64,000 nt of DNA from Epiperipatus broadwayi (lineage: Eukaryota; Onychophora; Udeonychophora; Euonychophora; Peripatidae). Under the pieces are notes generated by a model. That model was not told where the DNA came from and searched no databases. It was given only the letters and a program-made list of their open reading frames with translations. The position numbers were made by a program, and so were the translations under genes. Of this stretch, positions 23,266 through 37,850 are shown in pieces. Location: assembly GCA_028023455.1 (NCBI GenBank), contig JAQFVV010006215.1:568580-632579 (forward strand), in the 5' to 3' direction. Each line of letters begins with the position of its first letter. The stretch's first letter is position 1.

Positions 23266-23519
23266 CACTCTTTTATATTAAACTTGTTCATATGCACAGT
23301 GTACTATTTTCTTATAATATATGCATATATTTTACTTTTTATTTAATTAGTGTAATTTTAATTTAAAATTTAAAAAAAGTTAGGGAATAATTAAATATAT
23401 TGCATCATCTCACTTAATGAGCAATTGAGATGTTATGCAAGATATACATTGTATTTATAATATTTTAGTATGAGATTTAAAATACAGGCATTCTTATACC
23501 TGGAACTTAATTATAAATA

Positions 23520-23790
23520 TAGGGGATTTGAATTCAGATTTTCAAACAACCTTCAACTATCCACCCTATCTCATACTACTGATACACATGACCACACACA
23601 TGTATAAAAGATAAATAATCATCAATATCCGTATTTCGTGCTGAACCAGCATTCATCAGTTGGTCCAGATTATCATCTCCTACATATATATACAATCAGT
23701 GCTATAGTTTATATTATGATAGAAAATCTTTATACTTTAATGGACAGGCTTCAATCTACTCCAACCTCCAACTCTTCGCCCATCCATACC
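23520..23790 (-). repeat. Family B repeat with hammerhead-like motif
   Basis: It shares blocks with 6530-6875 and 59165-59482: TTCAGATTTTCAA, GCTATC/CACC, ACACATGACCACACACATGT, CTGAACCAGCA, and the GTTTATATTATGATAGAAAA arm. The most conserved part encodes a hammerhead-like motif on the minus strand at 23621-23665. The short frame 23638-23850 across it is not a gene. Confidence 0.65.
23621..23665 (-). ncRNA. Hammerhead-like motif of family B, best copy
   Basis: On the minus strand: CTGATGA (23659-23653); stem II TGCTG/CAGCA with loop GTT; GAAA (23637-23634); stem III around TACGGATA; A23626 at the cleavage position. Stem I has only AAC/GTT-type pairing plus one outer pair in this copy. The 59333 copy shows a better TCCAA/TTGGA stem but a decayed core. 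The closing pair of stem II is A-C here but G-C in the 6650 copy. The consensus over copies is a type I hammerhead. Confidence 0.5.
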
Positions 23791-24139
23791 ATTGAAAATC
23801 TGATGATAGAATGCCCAAATCCCATGCTGATGCCAATATTGCTATTTTAGTCTGAATATTTTTTTTTTATAACTTTGTTTACATAAATTAAATCAATCAT
23901 CTTAGTTTAAACTCTATATTTTTCTATTTGATTTTTTTTTACAAATATTAATTTTTATATATTGATTTTGTATTTTTATGTATTGCAGTTAATATTTATG
24001 ATTATTCTTTGAACACAATTGTTAATTGCTTGCACATTTTGTGCGGTCTGTTTTTTTTCTTTTTTTTTTTGTAAATATAATTTGTTTTGATATTGTAAGG
24101 TAGTATATAATAAAAGCTACTTAGGTTCTTAATAGCTGT

Positions 24140-24275
24140 TAAAAAAAACATATGGCTTTATTGCTCGGGAGTTCATAAAAAGTTCGAACGCCAGATCTGC
24201 GGTGCCAGAATCGATCCTGGGACCTTTCGATCTCAAGTCACGGACGCTCTACCAACTATGATAAACAGCGCAGGG
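24140..24275 (-). repeat. tRNA-derived SINE (second family)
   Basis: The minus strand reads TAGTTGGTAGAGCG (A box), then GACTTGAGATCGAAAGG, then GGATCGATTCTGGC (B box), about 60 bases in all, and then a non-tRNA tail ending near a T run on the plus strand. Acceptor-stem pairing is not evident, so this is a SINE or tRNA pseudogene and not a functional tRNA. Confidence 0.65.
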
Positions 24276-25540
24276 TTTAATAACTATAGAAATACCCTCC
24301 TCATTATTATTCACCTGTCTACTTTAGATCTTTATTATGTAAAAATAGTTGATTACCGAGTAGGGGGGGGGGATATACTACTTTTAAAACATCCATCAGA
24401 AACATGAAAAAAAAATCAAAGTTGACCCAGATTTAAATCCCAGGTAATCAGCATGGCAAGTTAATTAGCTCACCTGTATAGCTCTTTTTTTTTTTTAAAC
24501 ATAAAAAAGAATAAAATATGTATCAGCTTTATTTAAACTTAAAAATTATCCTCATCATTTAAATAAGAATCTGCTTGATTGAATTAAGCAAGAATGAGAT
24601 ATTTTATTTCCCTGATAAATAATATATTTTATTAATTCCTAATTGGTTTTTTATTCCTAAGAGAATTATGACGTTATGAAGAGCATTCCAGTGAGAGAGA
24701 TGTTTTCTTCTTTCATTTAATTTTCAATAAATAAAATTCATTTTACTTTTTAAATGCTATTTTAAACTTCAACGCTACACAATTTTTTATTTTTATTTTA
24801 TAACTATTTTGACATGTTAGACTGATAAGTTCAACCTTAAAAAAAATACTTATAGCAGAAAGAGAGAGAGAGAGCAAGAAAAAACTACTCAAAAATTTAG
24901 TCATTTTAATGCTTTAATGGATGATATGAATGTGCACGTTGGTGATACACAATGATTCATCTTTTTACATTTTCTTTAAATTGTACTAGACGCCATATTT
25001 TATTGATTCATTTCTTTATTTAAAGAAAAATGTCAAATTGAATCAGAAAGAAAAATCCGACGTATCTCGAAATTAATTAAATTAAGCATACTCAACAAAC
25101 ATGTTTATATTCATTTTGCATTATTAATTATTCTTTATATAATTAAATGATCTAACAAAATACAATATATTTGCTTGTTCAGTTTGTATGTGACCTGTAA
25201 TATGAATCTATATACTTACAAATGCTTAAAAAAGCTCTCCTATCTTGATGGGACTAAGTTAATAGTTATATAATTTGTGACTGATGGTGGAATATAATGT
25301 TAAAATTGCATTTCTGCTAGTAATGTTTTCACTGGCAATCATTTTAAAAATCTATTCTATATACATGTGATATATACACAATGTGTTCTAGTAAACAGGT
25401 CACTTGTGATTTGTTCTCTTTATAGGTTTCTTGCAGTGCCATTTCTGAACCAATCTATGTTTCTTAGTAACACAATTTAGCTATTGGCCACACAATTTTA
25501 AATTACTAGTGTGTTATGATCATAAATTATGACTTAAAAG
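24276..25540. other. No gene recognised
   Basis: AT-rich, with a G9 run near 24363, an AG microsatellite near 24865 and otherwise nothing structured. Confidence 0.5.
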
Positions 25541-25790
25541 TGACAATAACAAACTCTCCATAAATAGTGGTATCCATGGCAAGTCATAGTAATCAATGGA
25601 TGCTAGCAAGTTTGTGCATCAAAATCCCTATCTAGTGCAGATGCATCTAATATCTCCAGACTAACTTCTGAGAATATTGGATGAGTAGACATCAGATAGG
25701 GATTTTATGCACAAGCCTTCTTTCATCCATTGATTACTGTGGCTTGAACTAGGTGGCACTGCTGTATGGAGAGTTTGCTATTGTTTTAAC
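25541..25790. repeat. Family A foldback, ribozyme core lost
   Basis: AATAACAAACTCTCCATAAA...TAGTAATCAATGGATGC and its inverse (GCATCC...AACTAGGTGGCACTGC, TGGAGAGTTTGCTATT) flank a centre where only CTCCAGACTAACTTCTGAGA remains of the hammerhead region. No duplication of the flanks is evident. The frame at 25753-26022 overlaps its end by chance. Confidence 0.7.
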
Positions 25791-28176
25791 AGCTTATGTA
25801 AGCATAGTAATGGTGGTATGCGATGGTGTGACAATGTATTTTGTACCTGTCCTAATATTTAAATTAAATTGGACAAAAATACTACTGAAAGAATTGATTC
25901 AAACTGTGTTTGGCAGTAAAGCCCTAAGTTGCAAAAGTATCATAAATTATGTGGATCATCCCATTTTCTATCACTTCAGATTAAATTTAATCCATTTTGA
26001 CATCAAGTTTTTTGATAGATGACTAATCAAATGTGAAACAATGTTCCAAAACAAGCATCACTATTCTGTTTAATAGTTCCATAGATATTGATGAAAGCAC
26101 TGTTATAGAGACTTAAAATACCTGCCAAAATGTTAAGATTTACAATGTGTCCACCGGGGTTATTTAATTCATAGGATTCTCTATGATTTTTTAGCAAAAT
26201 GAATCTGACCATCACTAATACTTTGATTTCTATGTAACATTACACTTAAGTATTTATGTTGAGAATCATACAAGAACAATAGATACCTGCAAAATACATA
26301 TATAACTTTTTTAACTGTAACAAGTTAAGTTTTCATTTTAAATATGGAACATTTTTTTTTACTTGATATGTACAAAGTATTGCATATAGTAAAATAACTA
26401 ATTTTTAATAATGTTTTTTTTTACTAGTTTTTCTTGGAAAGCGGGACTTCATAAAGGCCTATTCTTTGCAGTGGTATGATTAAATTATGTTCAATAGATT
26501 CACAACCACACCAATATATCAACAACAATAATCATGTGATAACATATGGTTGGTTTTAGTACTTTATTGCCTAATTATCCCAATCTACTTTTGGGTAGAA
26601 ATGATGGCATATATTTTTTACATTGATTTATTTTTCAATAAATATCCATCTGCTTTTGGCTTAGCTCAAAAAATATTTATTGATTTACTTATTCCTATTT
26701 AAAATTATTTAATTGTTTTTTTTTTTTTTTTTGACAAAAGCAATTACTATACTTTTAAAAAGTCAAAATAATTTATAAAAATTTAGTTCTTACAAAATTG
26801 TCTGTTTATTTTTAAAAATTCAATTTGTATAATGAAAAACAGAAACAATTAAAATAAATCACATCTTGCGAATATTGTTTATTAACAGTAGTATGAGAAG
26901 GTACCCAAAAGTAACAGGAATTTTATAATAAGAAATTGTTTATTTTTATGTATTATAAATTTAATCTCTTTTAAATTGCTATCCATTTGATGCAATATAT
27001 AGATCTAAACATGTTTTTCATATTTCTGAGTAGTGTGGAAAAAATTGCAAAGTGATGCCTTTTAATGACAGTGCCTTTTTTTCACCACTTTTATGTCTGC
27101 AAAAAAAAAAAAAAATAGTGAAGGTAAAAAAAAAATTGCAGGAAGCAAGATAAAGTGAATATGGCTAATAGATAAGCTGGGTCATGCTAAATTTAATTTA
27201 AAAATGTTTCACACTCAAGGCTTTGAGAGATGACACTTTGTCAAAGTAAAGCTTGCACTAATTTCTTTGCTAAAAATAGGTGTTTATGTTTTCTCACATC
27301 ACATAAATATTTCAGAACTTGCAGATATGAACCAAATCTAAAAGAAAATTACCATTTGCATAAAAAATAGCATTGTTTTGACTTAGGACTTCATTCACCA
27401 TGCTTTTTAAGGTTGTGGTAATTTAACATTTCAATTAAATCACACATAAACTTAGATTTTTATAAGATCAGCTTGCTTTCAATCAGTTTCAAGCATTACA
27501 TCTGTTTATCATGCTGTTTTCTGTAAACAAAAACAGTTTCATATTGTTCAAACTTTTCAGTCATTATAAAAGTCAACAAATACACAAAACACTTTATAAC
27601 AAAAATTTGCTACATGGTGCCATGATTTTACATGGTAATGTCATTTGGTAGATTGATGCAGAAGGGTTGCTGCAAAAAATGTGTAACAGCAGAAGCATAT
27701 ACTACAACAGGTGTACAAACCAAAGAATAATTCTGGTTATTTTTGTCCTCCCACCCTGCTTATATACAAAATAATATTTTTTTTTTTACAAAGTATTAAT
27801 AATTATACTGCTAGTGTTTTATGGAAATATGTATATTGGAAATAGCAAGAAGAGATTGAAACAAAATACAGAAGTGAGAGAACTAATAGATATCATTGAC
27901 ATCATTAAAGAAATTAGGAAACTGAAATGTGGCTGAGCTGATCAAACTTGTTTATGAAAGAAATGGATGGATAATTGTCTCAGAGATTGTAAAAAACCTA
28001 CAAAAAGACCATATATGAGAAGACCATATGTAAGACAGGTTAAGAAATTTTACTAGAAGAATGTGGAAAAGAGAATTTGGATTGAAAAAATTAAATTAAA
28101 CTTGGAGAGACCTTTCACCTTTTAGTGAAAAATATAACTGAAAATGATAACAGTAAAAATATGAACAGATGATAAA
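25791..28176. other. No gene recognised
   Basis: AT-rich with A and T runs. The 25753-26022 and 26027-26215 frames have no family resemblance. I see no inverted repeat or RNA gene. Confidence 0.5.
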
Positions 28177-29162
<986 letters not shown>

Positions 29163-29220
29163 CTGCTTCATAAATAAAAATTTCTTGATTGACTTTTTTA
29201 TATTTTGTAAAAAATATATA

Positions 29221-30479
29221 CACCTGGGTCTCATTTTATGCGGATTTTTTAAACACGATTTTGAAGTTATATGATTCATACTTCTTCCTAATATCTTTTT
29301 ATGCAGGTTTTCTTTTATGCATAAAAAAGTTCTGATTTCACTATATTTATTAGATATCAAGAAATTGCATAAAAAAGTTCTGATTTCACTATATTTATTA
29401 GATATCAAGAAATTTAAATTATTAATAACTTATTTTGATTTGAAATTTTTTTTCTCAAAAATATAACATTATATTAGCAGCTAATGTGAATATGGCCTGA
29501 AGCTATTTAGAATCTTACTTACGATTAAATAATAATAATAGATTTATACTTACAAGTATAAATATCACAGTAAATATTCAAAAAATTTAAACTTTTAGAA
29601 CATATTTTGTTAAATATAACCGAAATAAATTTTCTTTTAGATTTTTAAAAATAATCAGAAATAATGAAGATTTTGTTAATTTTGTAAACTGAAAATAATC
29701 TTTCTAATGATAATGTATAATCTTTTTGCTTTGATTGTGATCTCATTTTTTTAATATAAAAACAAAATGTGAACATTTAAAATTTATTTCAGTAGTAGAC
29801 AAAAATATCTATCAAATGAAGATAAATTTATTGTTTTCTGATAAGTAAAAATCATTTAATCATAGATTTTATATTTATGTGTGAGACAAAGAAAAATGTC
29901 AGAAAATGCTGAAATCTGAGAGAGTTTGCTGCAATGAACAACCTCTTAAATTTCAATGAGAGCTAAATAATTGTATGTCTGGATATCGTGAACTTTATAA
30001 ACAATTAGTAAAATCATTATCTCAAAGTTTAATCACCAATTACATTGTCAATAGATAACCATTAACACAACACAAGACTGAAGGTGGTGCTAGTAGTACT
30101 TCCTCTTGTGATGAATCTGATTTCTTACCAGTTCACAAATGAATCACATATTGTCAAATAGCGATAATGATTAAAGTATGTATGAGAAATGTAAAATTAA
30201 ATACTGTAGTTAATAAAAATAGGTAAAATTAGTTTGTCTTGTATCAATTTTTTTCAAATATTTGAAATTTTTTATTAGTCATACTTTATTTCCCCTTTTT
30301 TTTTTTTTTTATGCGAATTTTAAAGTAATTTTTCCTTGTTGCTTTGCTTTCATGCAATTTCTGAAAATTACAGAATGTATCTCCCATTTTTCAAGGTAAG
30401 TTAAGTCTGTTTTTGTGTGATTTTTTTTATTGTGAGTTTTCTGCGGAACCTATCTACTGCATAAAATGAGACCCAGGTT
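29221..30479. mobile_element. Tigger/pogo-type DNA transposon remnant, TA duplication
   Basis: The left end CACCTGGGTCTCATTTTATG is mirrored at the right end (read inward AACCTGGGTCTCATTTTATG). TA flanks it at 29219-29220 and 30480-30481. TGCGGA after the left repeat and TGCGGAACCTATCTACTGC before the right repeat match the decayed 'GCGGAACCTATCCCCCGCG' end of Tigger elements. No transposase frame survives in the 1.26 kb, so it is an internally deleted or wholly decayed copy. Confidence 0.75.
29319..29414. repeat. 48-bp tandem duplication
   Basis: Two identical 48-bp units (GCATAAAAAAGTTCTGATTT ... ATATCAAGAAATT) at 29319-29366 and 29367-29414, inside the Tigger-like element. Exact identity implies a recent event. 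Confidence 0.95.
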
Positions 30480-30481
30480 TA

Positions 30482-33400
30482 TATAAGAAGCAAAACTTTA
30501 ATTTTTATCATCTAATTACATTGATAATTTTTTTTTTGCAAACATGCTATACATAGTATTTTCTATGCTTTCAAATCTTTTAAATTTAGTATGGATTTTG
30601 AATTGTTTCACTGCTATGTGGTAGGTGATTTAGGTAAAACAGCATTATTAACTTTAAAAATTGCATTAAAATTAATTCTTCACCAACCAGATTTAGTAAT
30701 TGAAAATAAAATTGTTTTGTTGTGATATAGAGAAAAACACTGAAAATTAAACAAAAATATTTTGGTAGATTTTTTGGTAGAAGAATGGATTTAAATTGTG
30801 ACACAGGTTTCACTATGTAGCTTCTGCATTTAACATATTAAGTATTTCATCATAGTAAGATAACTACTTCAATTGAATTTGTTGCATATAGGGTTGTTAT
30901 TTTTCCAAATGTTTTTAAAAAAATGTGTTGTGATTTTCTATTGAGACAACATAGAGAAATATTATTTTAAAATGCATATTCTGAAAATAGAATAAGAAAA
31001 TCACAAATCAATAAGAATGTTCTTCAGTTTTTAAATTTAGCAGTTTTATTGAATTGGACAAATGAAATAAATAGTGATAGATTTTGTAAAATATGCTTTA
31101 AGGAAAACTTGAGCAGGAAAACAGGAAATTTTCATTCTAAAGACTATTTTAAAGTTATTTTTAAATAATTCAATATTTATTGCTTTCATTGGGAAAATGG
31201 ATAGAATATAATGAAGAGTTATAATTATAGTAGTTGTTGAAGTCTTCTGCTAAAAGTTTGCTGCAAGAGAAATTAAAAAAAAACAGCATCACAAGATGCT
31301 AAATAAACAAATTTAAGTAGCAGTACATAATATATATATATATATATATAACGATCCAAACTGCATATTTATATATATATACAATATATATATATATTGT
31401 AACCCCTCACACTTATCACCAACACTAACAATTACCCAGGGGCACCAATTCTATGGATCATAGAATAAAATATTTATTTAACTTTACCCAAATCTATTCA
31501 TGAGGCTCTTAATTAAAGCTTTCACCTAAAACTAACTCAGTTGAGGGATACAGAGGTGTATGAGGTGTACAATGTACATTAGATGTGGGAGAAAATATTA
31601 TTACTAATAGGAATAAACATCTATTAAGTTCTATGCTAGACAAAATTAAATTGGTAAAATTCTACCAGCTAAAATTAACTAATTATACTTTATATTTCAC
31701 CTCCTCCCATCATCCATATGCACTGAACAACCTCTACTATATTATACAATTAAACTAATAACTAAAATAAATAAAAAAATATTTCAGAAATTGTAATGTA
31801 TAATTCACTAGATCTAAACTCAAACTAAACTTATCATTACTAAATTTTAATTACTCACTAATGTAATCTGGCTAAATGAATTTATTATCTAATCTAAATT
31901 AAAATTGAAGATCTCAGGGAATTAACTTATGGCATGGCTTGATCTAACATTTTTATACCTCAAATTATTATTTAACACTATGAAAATAATATTATAAACC
32001 AAACAATACCCTAATTAGATACTTGCAGTTAGATAATGAAAGAAATCGGGCACGTTTTGATTTCAATTCATCATCTAAACAAAAATTAAATAACAAAACC
32101 CTTTTAAAAATGATCAGTAGGTAATTGGCATCTCATATAGTGTTTGAATCAAGGAAATCAACATCATCATATCTAGAGATTTATTATAATTAAATAAAAT
32201 ACAATTATGTTACATTAAATAAAATAAATGTATAAGCATGTGTGGAAGTGTGAAACACGAATGAATGTTATAGAAGAAACTCCAAATACAAATTTAGATA
32301 ACAAAATATTTATTAATCAAATAGAAAATAGTTAAATCAACATCTACTTTTCTTTTATTGTTATGAACAAAAATTCCAAATGGATTTCATATCATTGAGT
32401 ACAGATTATACAAGAAGATATAATACAACATGATTCGTTAACTTTTACATCTACTATCTTTCATTCATCAGAACATTTTGATAGATTGGTAAACATTTTA
32501 TTTGAAACATTAAATGAACTAAATAAGTCCCTATTATTTACTATAAAGAAATGTCTCTTTAGCTATCAGTGATTTCTGATAGACTTATACAAAAATAAAA
32601 CAAAATAAATATGACCTTACACTTTTAGTAATTGTTTACTAAAATATCTTTTATTCAGCCTTTTGCTGAATATCACTCATTTACTAACTAAAAGTTTATA
32701 ACAACAACATAGATTAATATTCTAATTACTGAACAAATTAGGATTTTGCATTGTTACTTTAAAATATTTTAAATAAAATTAAAATAAGGGGATTTAAACT
32801 AAGAATAATTTTAGACCATCTTACCAAAGAAAATAAATACTTCTATTAATTAAATGTATTTTCCTTTGTAGTTTTGAAGTAAAGTATTCTATTGGATAAT
32901 TAGGTTCTGCTTTGCCAAAATAAAGTAAATCTTTGTATTCATTAACTAATGTCCTATCTTTGCTTAATTATTTATGCAAATTATGATTAAATGATAAAAA
33001 TCAATGAGATGAAGCTTAAATGATTACTACAAAATGTTTTAAAATGATAAGTAAAGTTCTACATTAATAATGAATTTTTTTATATCTCAAAATTAACAAT
33101 CTGTGCATGAATCTGTATTATGCTGTGTGTCAAAGACAATAAATAAATAATGTTAATCAATCTAATCGGTTTGCTTATGATATTTCAATATAATCATAAT
33201 ACGGTTGGAAGTGAAGATCAATCAATCTTTATTTATCAACTATAATACAGCTGTTTTATAAGACACTATACTTTCCTTTTATTCTTCTTTTTTATCATAA
33301 ACCATCAAACACTAGGCTATAGCAAAAGCTGGAAAACATCCAATACACACATGGGATAAAGATTTCTATACTTCAAATCAGGTAAATACCACAATAACTT

Positions 33401-36400
33401 CCAAGTCTATCTTTAAGACTAAACAACTGGTGGAATAACACATCATCAAATAAAAATTAGGAAGATAACATCTCTAGCTTCATACACATTTAATTCAATA
33501 TATCAAATATAAAAGGAGGATTCAATCCACTCCTATCAAAAATACTCCAATATATGGATAAGAAAAGGAATATTCAATTCTATACACTACAATACACTGG
33601 GCAACTACCCATATTAAATATTAAACTAACAAACACACTAACTCAATCTCATAAAATATTATAAACATTGTAAACTTTATAGCATATAGCCACAAAATAC
33701 TTTTCATTCAGTCATAACAAAGAAATAATAATTCTCTCTTAAACAACTTTATAATTCTTCAAATGACTGATCCCCTTTCCCTTTCGAATCCGATTGATTT
33801 AAAATCATTTTCACTGGCAATTACATATAATTATAAATAAGTTTAATAATAGACACACACATGTATAAGCATGTGATATACAGACCATTTAAAATTGCAG
33901 TAAGCAAAGAATTACTGTTAAAATATTAATTATTACTGCTAGAATTAATAAAGAATAAATATCTTATATCTGACAATATTTAGGACCTGGTAATGTTCAA
34001 AGAACAATTGAAGAATAAAATACTAATTACTATGGACAAAGCAAGACGAATAATTTTTTTATAATATAATACATTAATATTGGCATGAATCTGTAGTTAA
34101 ATTGAACCCAAATAAATAATAAAATTGTATGTTATAGATAAAATAACTATTGAAAATAATTATTTTCTAATTTATAAAAAGAAATATATTCGGTAAGATT
34201 TGATATAATGAACTCTTTTTTTTTAAAATAATTATTCATCCTTTTGGAACAATAAATGGACTCTTCCATTAGTTTTATTTTGTGCGTGGATTATTAACAC
34301 ACGCACAACCAAACTCATCTTATTAAAATAATAACAATAATAAAAATAAAATTACCAGCATAATGTATTTTTTTTTATTATGCTATTTGAGACGTTCTTG
34401 GAGAAAAATATAATAATAATAATAATACATATAATAAACATATTTAAAATAATAAAACATTCCTTAACTAATACTAAAGCTATCTAAAATACTATTACAT
34501 AAAATAAAGTTCTCTTCTTTTTTTCTTTCCAAACAAAATGAAACAAAAGTTTATAAAAGTTTTTACATGACTTTCCTTGTCATGTTTTCAAATAGATAAG
34601 GAAAATAATTATACTGCACAAGACAAATATTAACACAGAATGGTACAATTCCTGCAGAGAAAACAACACAATATTATTTTTCTTTGTTGAATCCATATGA
34701 GCATATTCAATGTTTTTAGTTATCAACTAATGAATTGCTATTGACGTTGTAAATAATGAATTTCCTTAATTAAACAATATATTTCATAATGCAAGTAAAA
34801 TAGAAGTTTGTATTTTATTCCTAGGATATATTTAACATTTGATTTCACAATCATAAAGCCATTCAGAAATATACATAGTTATTCAATTAATAATATTTAT
34901 TGGTATAAACTCATTGGTAATGTTAATACAGCAATGTCACATAACTTTATCCATTTATAATTTCATTCCTCCTACTAGTCTAGAAGAACAAATAATTATT
35001 AAAGTACATTTAATGACATATTTAATCTTATATTTTTCTTTTCCAAAGGTAAAAATATAAATAATTACGCCATCGCTATTCTAATATATATGACAATAAA
35101 ATTACATATTCCTTGTATATATTTTAAATTTTGAGTTTTCTTTTATATTTGGCATGAAATTGGTTCATTAAAGTTCTGAGAACATTCAATGACAGTTCAC
35201 ATTTTTCACACACATAAATGAAGCACATGGCAATTGTTCCCTTCATAGTATAATTAAAGCTTAAAAACTTAATTGTTATAAAATAAACAAATATTCTTTT
35301 ATCCTTCCCTGTTAATTTTAAATTTAAATAAAACAATTTAACAGTCCTATTAAGCATTCCCATTTCTTAAATAATAATTTATCTTGAATAATAGAATATA
35401 ACACTTACGTGTACTTTAGCATAACGTTGGGACAATTTGAACAATCAGCTGGGAGCAAATTGACGTATCTTTTAGTGGTTTTTAAGTACACATGTCGCAA
35501 ACAAATAATATATTTAAATTTTTTTAACTTGCACTCTGGAAGAGGAAAATAATTTCACTATTAAACTTTGCTAAATAAACTAGTTATAGCTGTCTTTGGT
35601 TAGCTATAACTGCCCTCGTAAAAGTTTTAATAATTGACTCTGACTGACTGAAGTAATAAAAATAGACTGACCACTTAAAAGTAATAAGTATTTCTTTTAT
35701 AACTTTTTTTAATAATCATTACATCATATTGTTCTCTTCCAATTGTTTACGATAATGTTACATCATCAGAAAAAGATTGTCAATTGCTCCTCCCCCTTGC
35801 AAACCTACTTAAATATGCAAAACTTGAGACAGTAAAAAAAAAAATAGAGATGAAAAAAAAAATTATTTCGTCTTTTAAATAAATGAAAAAAAAATATTGA
35901 ACTAATAATTAAATGTTTTTAAAGCAGTAAAATAAAATTAATGACAATTGTTTTAATAAATAAAATATTTTACAATATTTGTCATATCCACCAGTCCATA
36001 ATTTATTGATTTATTTAAAATGTAATTAAGTTAGATTTTTAATACTGTTATTGATATAATTAAGTATTTGAATGTAATGTGGGATATTTAATGGTTTAAT
36101 GAAACATGTGAATGAAAAATGAAGTTGGATAATGCATGAATATTCAGTAGTAATATACTATAGGTATTATACTATATTGACTGAAATGACAATGTGAATG
36201 ATGATGAGTGAAACATATTTTACTGTTTATTCTATAATTTAAAATGTACAAAACAAATGGACTAGAAAATCATTCTAACAAAACTGAATACTGCTTTATG
36301 AACAAATAAAACAAGTAAGTATCAACTCAGACTGTACTGATTATGCATATAACAAGCCACCCCCCCTATTCTATAACTGATTATACCCCAAAACAAGATA

Positions 36401-36914
36401 CTAAACATTTAAGACATCTTTTAATTATACTTACACTTACTATTGATTACAGTTTTAAGTCAAAATAATTTTTTTAAAAAAATTTCACGTTATTTCACCT
36501 TTTTTTAAAAAGAATTATATCAGATATTACTGATATACTACCACACTACTACAATGACTATTTCTGGTGCCAAACCAGAAGGTCACAATATATATATATA
36601 TATTAATAAGATTATAAATCGACATCTGTATTTCTTCAAAATAATATAAGTAAATTTATAACCATAATAAATTTATAACCATAATAAAACATGTATATAT
36701 GGTTTTGATTTTAATTATAGTAACATAAAAATATTGGAAACTGAAAGAAATAATAATAAAAGAAAAATTAAGGAAGCGATATTAATATATAAATACAAGC
36801 AAGCTTTAATTAATAGGCAAGCAGCAAACGTTAAGATCATGAAATTATGGGATAGTTGACATCATGGAATTATGGGAAAGCTGACATTTTAGAAGTTTTA
36901 GTTGACAAAAACTA
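30482..36914. other. Long stretch without recognised genes
   Basis: Very AT-rich. I see AT microsatellite at 31328-31400 and 36590-36604, and a short tandem ATAAATTTATAACCATA at 36658-36690. TGTAACCCCTCAC at about 31398, after the AT repeat, could be the start of an old LTR, but no primer site or partner LTR was found. Short frames (30586-30813, 35124-35363, both minus) have no domain resemblance. Confidence 0.5.
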
Positions 36915-37014
36915 CAAGGATAGTTGAAAGTGCTTCTAAGTGATCGTTATAGATATATTTTTATAAACTTTTAAGTACTGTATTTTCTAATATTTATTTA
37001 TAAATTTACGTGTA
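36915..37014. repeat. Dispersed repeat shared with 5170-5275
   Basis: TAGTTGAAAGTGCTTCTAAG, then TACTGTATTTTCTAATATTT and ATTTATAAATTTACGTG, in the same order and spacing as at 5170-5275. Here the 21-base left palindrome arm is absent, but ACTACAAGGATAGTTG upstream may be its remnant. Confidence 0.7.
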
Positions 37015-37689
37015 TATATATGGATGTAGTTATGGCTCACACATTGACTTGCATTATCTTCACAAAAATATTGACTTTTTAATGTACTTTGTAAAATTAG
37101 AATGACAATACTCATTAAAAATAATCTGCTTAACATCAAAGTTAGTTCGTGCTGAATGCATTAATCAAAAAAGAAAATTTAAAGTGGCATGATTTATCAC
37201 CAATGAAATAAATAAAAGATTCATGTGTTGCTTTATTATACAAGTGGAATATGTAAATCTAATAATTTACATGTTAATTAATTTACGTGTTTGTTTTCTA
37301 ATTCCTCTCCCTCATTACAAATCTGACTTTATCTAATGTTATGAATATGTCCTGCCCAGTTAAAGCAGTGCCAAGTTGTAGCTAATTTGTAATCTTTCCT
37401 TTGTAGTGATCTATGCCCTGTATTAAATAATTTAATAGTTTATAGTTTAGGTATTGATAATAAGTTTGAGTATCAGAAATGACTGAGCTGGAATTGCGAT
37501 CCACGAACTATAAGTTTCAGAGTCTAAAATTCAATCCCTGCATTTAAGTATTTAGGACACAATATTATTTTATAAGTGATAAAAACAGATTTCAATAACT
37601 GATGTCGATTTTTGAAATTTATTACTAAGATTTTGAAAAAAGATTATTAGGATAATAAAGTCAATTACTCAAAACTTTAATAGATTTAT

Positions 37690-37850
37690 AAATGTAGATG
37701 ATAACAATCAACCCTTAAGCTATCAACAATCTCAACCTGTAGTCAAGGCAACCTCCTTAAACAATAAAGGTGGAATCACCTTTATCTATGGTCTGATGTA
37801 TTTATATAGACACTAAAGACTACAGGTTAAGTTTATTGATAATTCAAAAA
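37690..37850. repeat. Foldback related to 5291-5462
   Basis: ATCAACCCTTAAGCTATCAA...CCTGTAGTCAAGGCAACCTC on the left and AGACTACAGGTTAAGTTTAT on the right pair in part, with GGTGGAATCACC at the loop. CAAGGCAACCTC is shared with the loop of 5291-5462. Confidence 0.5.

Noticed and set aside
24140-24275. Functional tRNA gene
   Set aside because: A and B boxes are present but the acceptor stem and T-arm do not pair properly and a repeat tail follows; called a SINE instead.
31328-31440. TGTAACCCCTCAC as the start of an LTR
   Set aside because: Only a short resemblance; no second repeat, primer site or coding remains were found.
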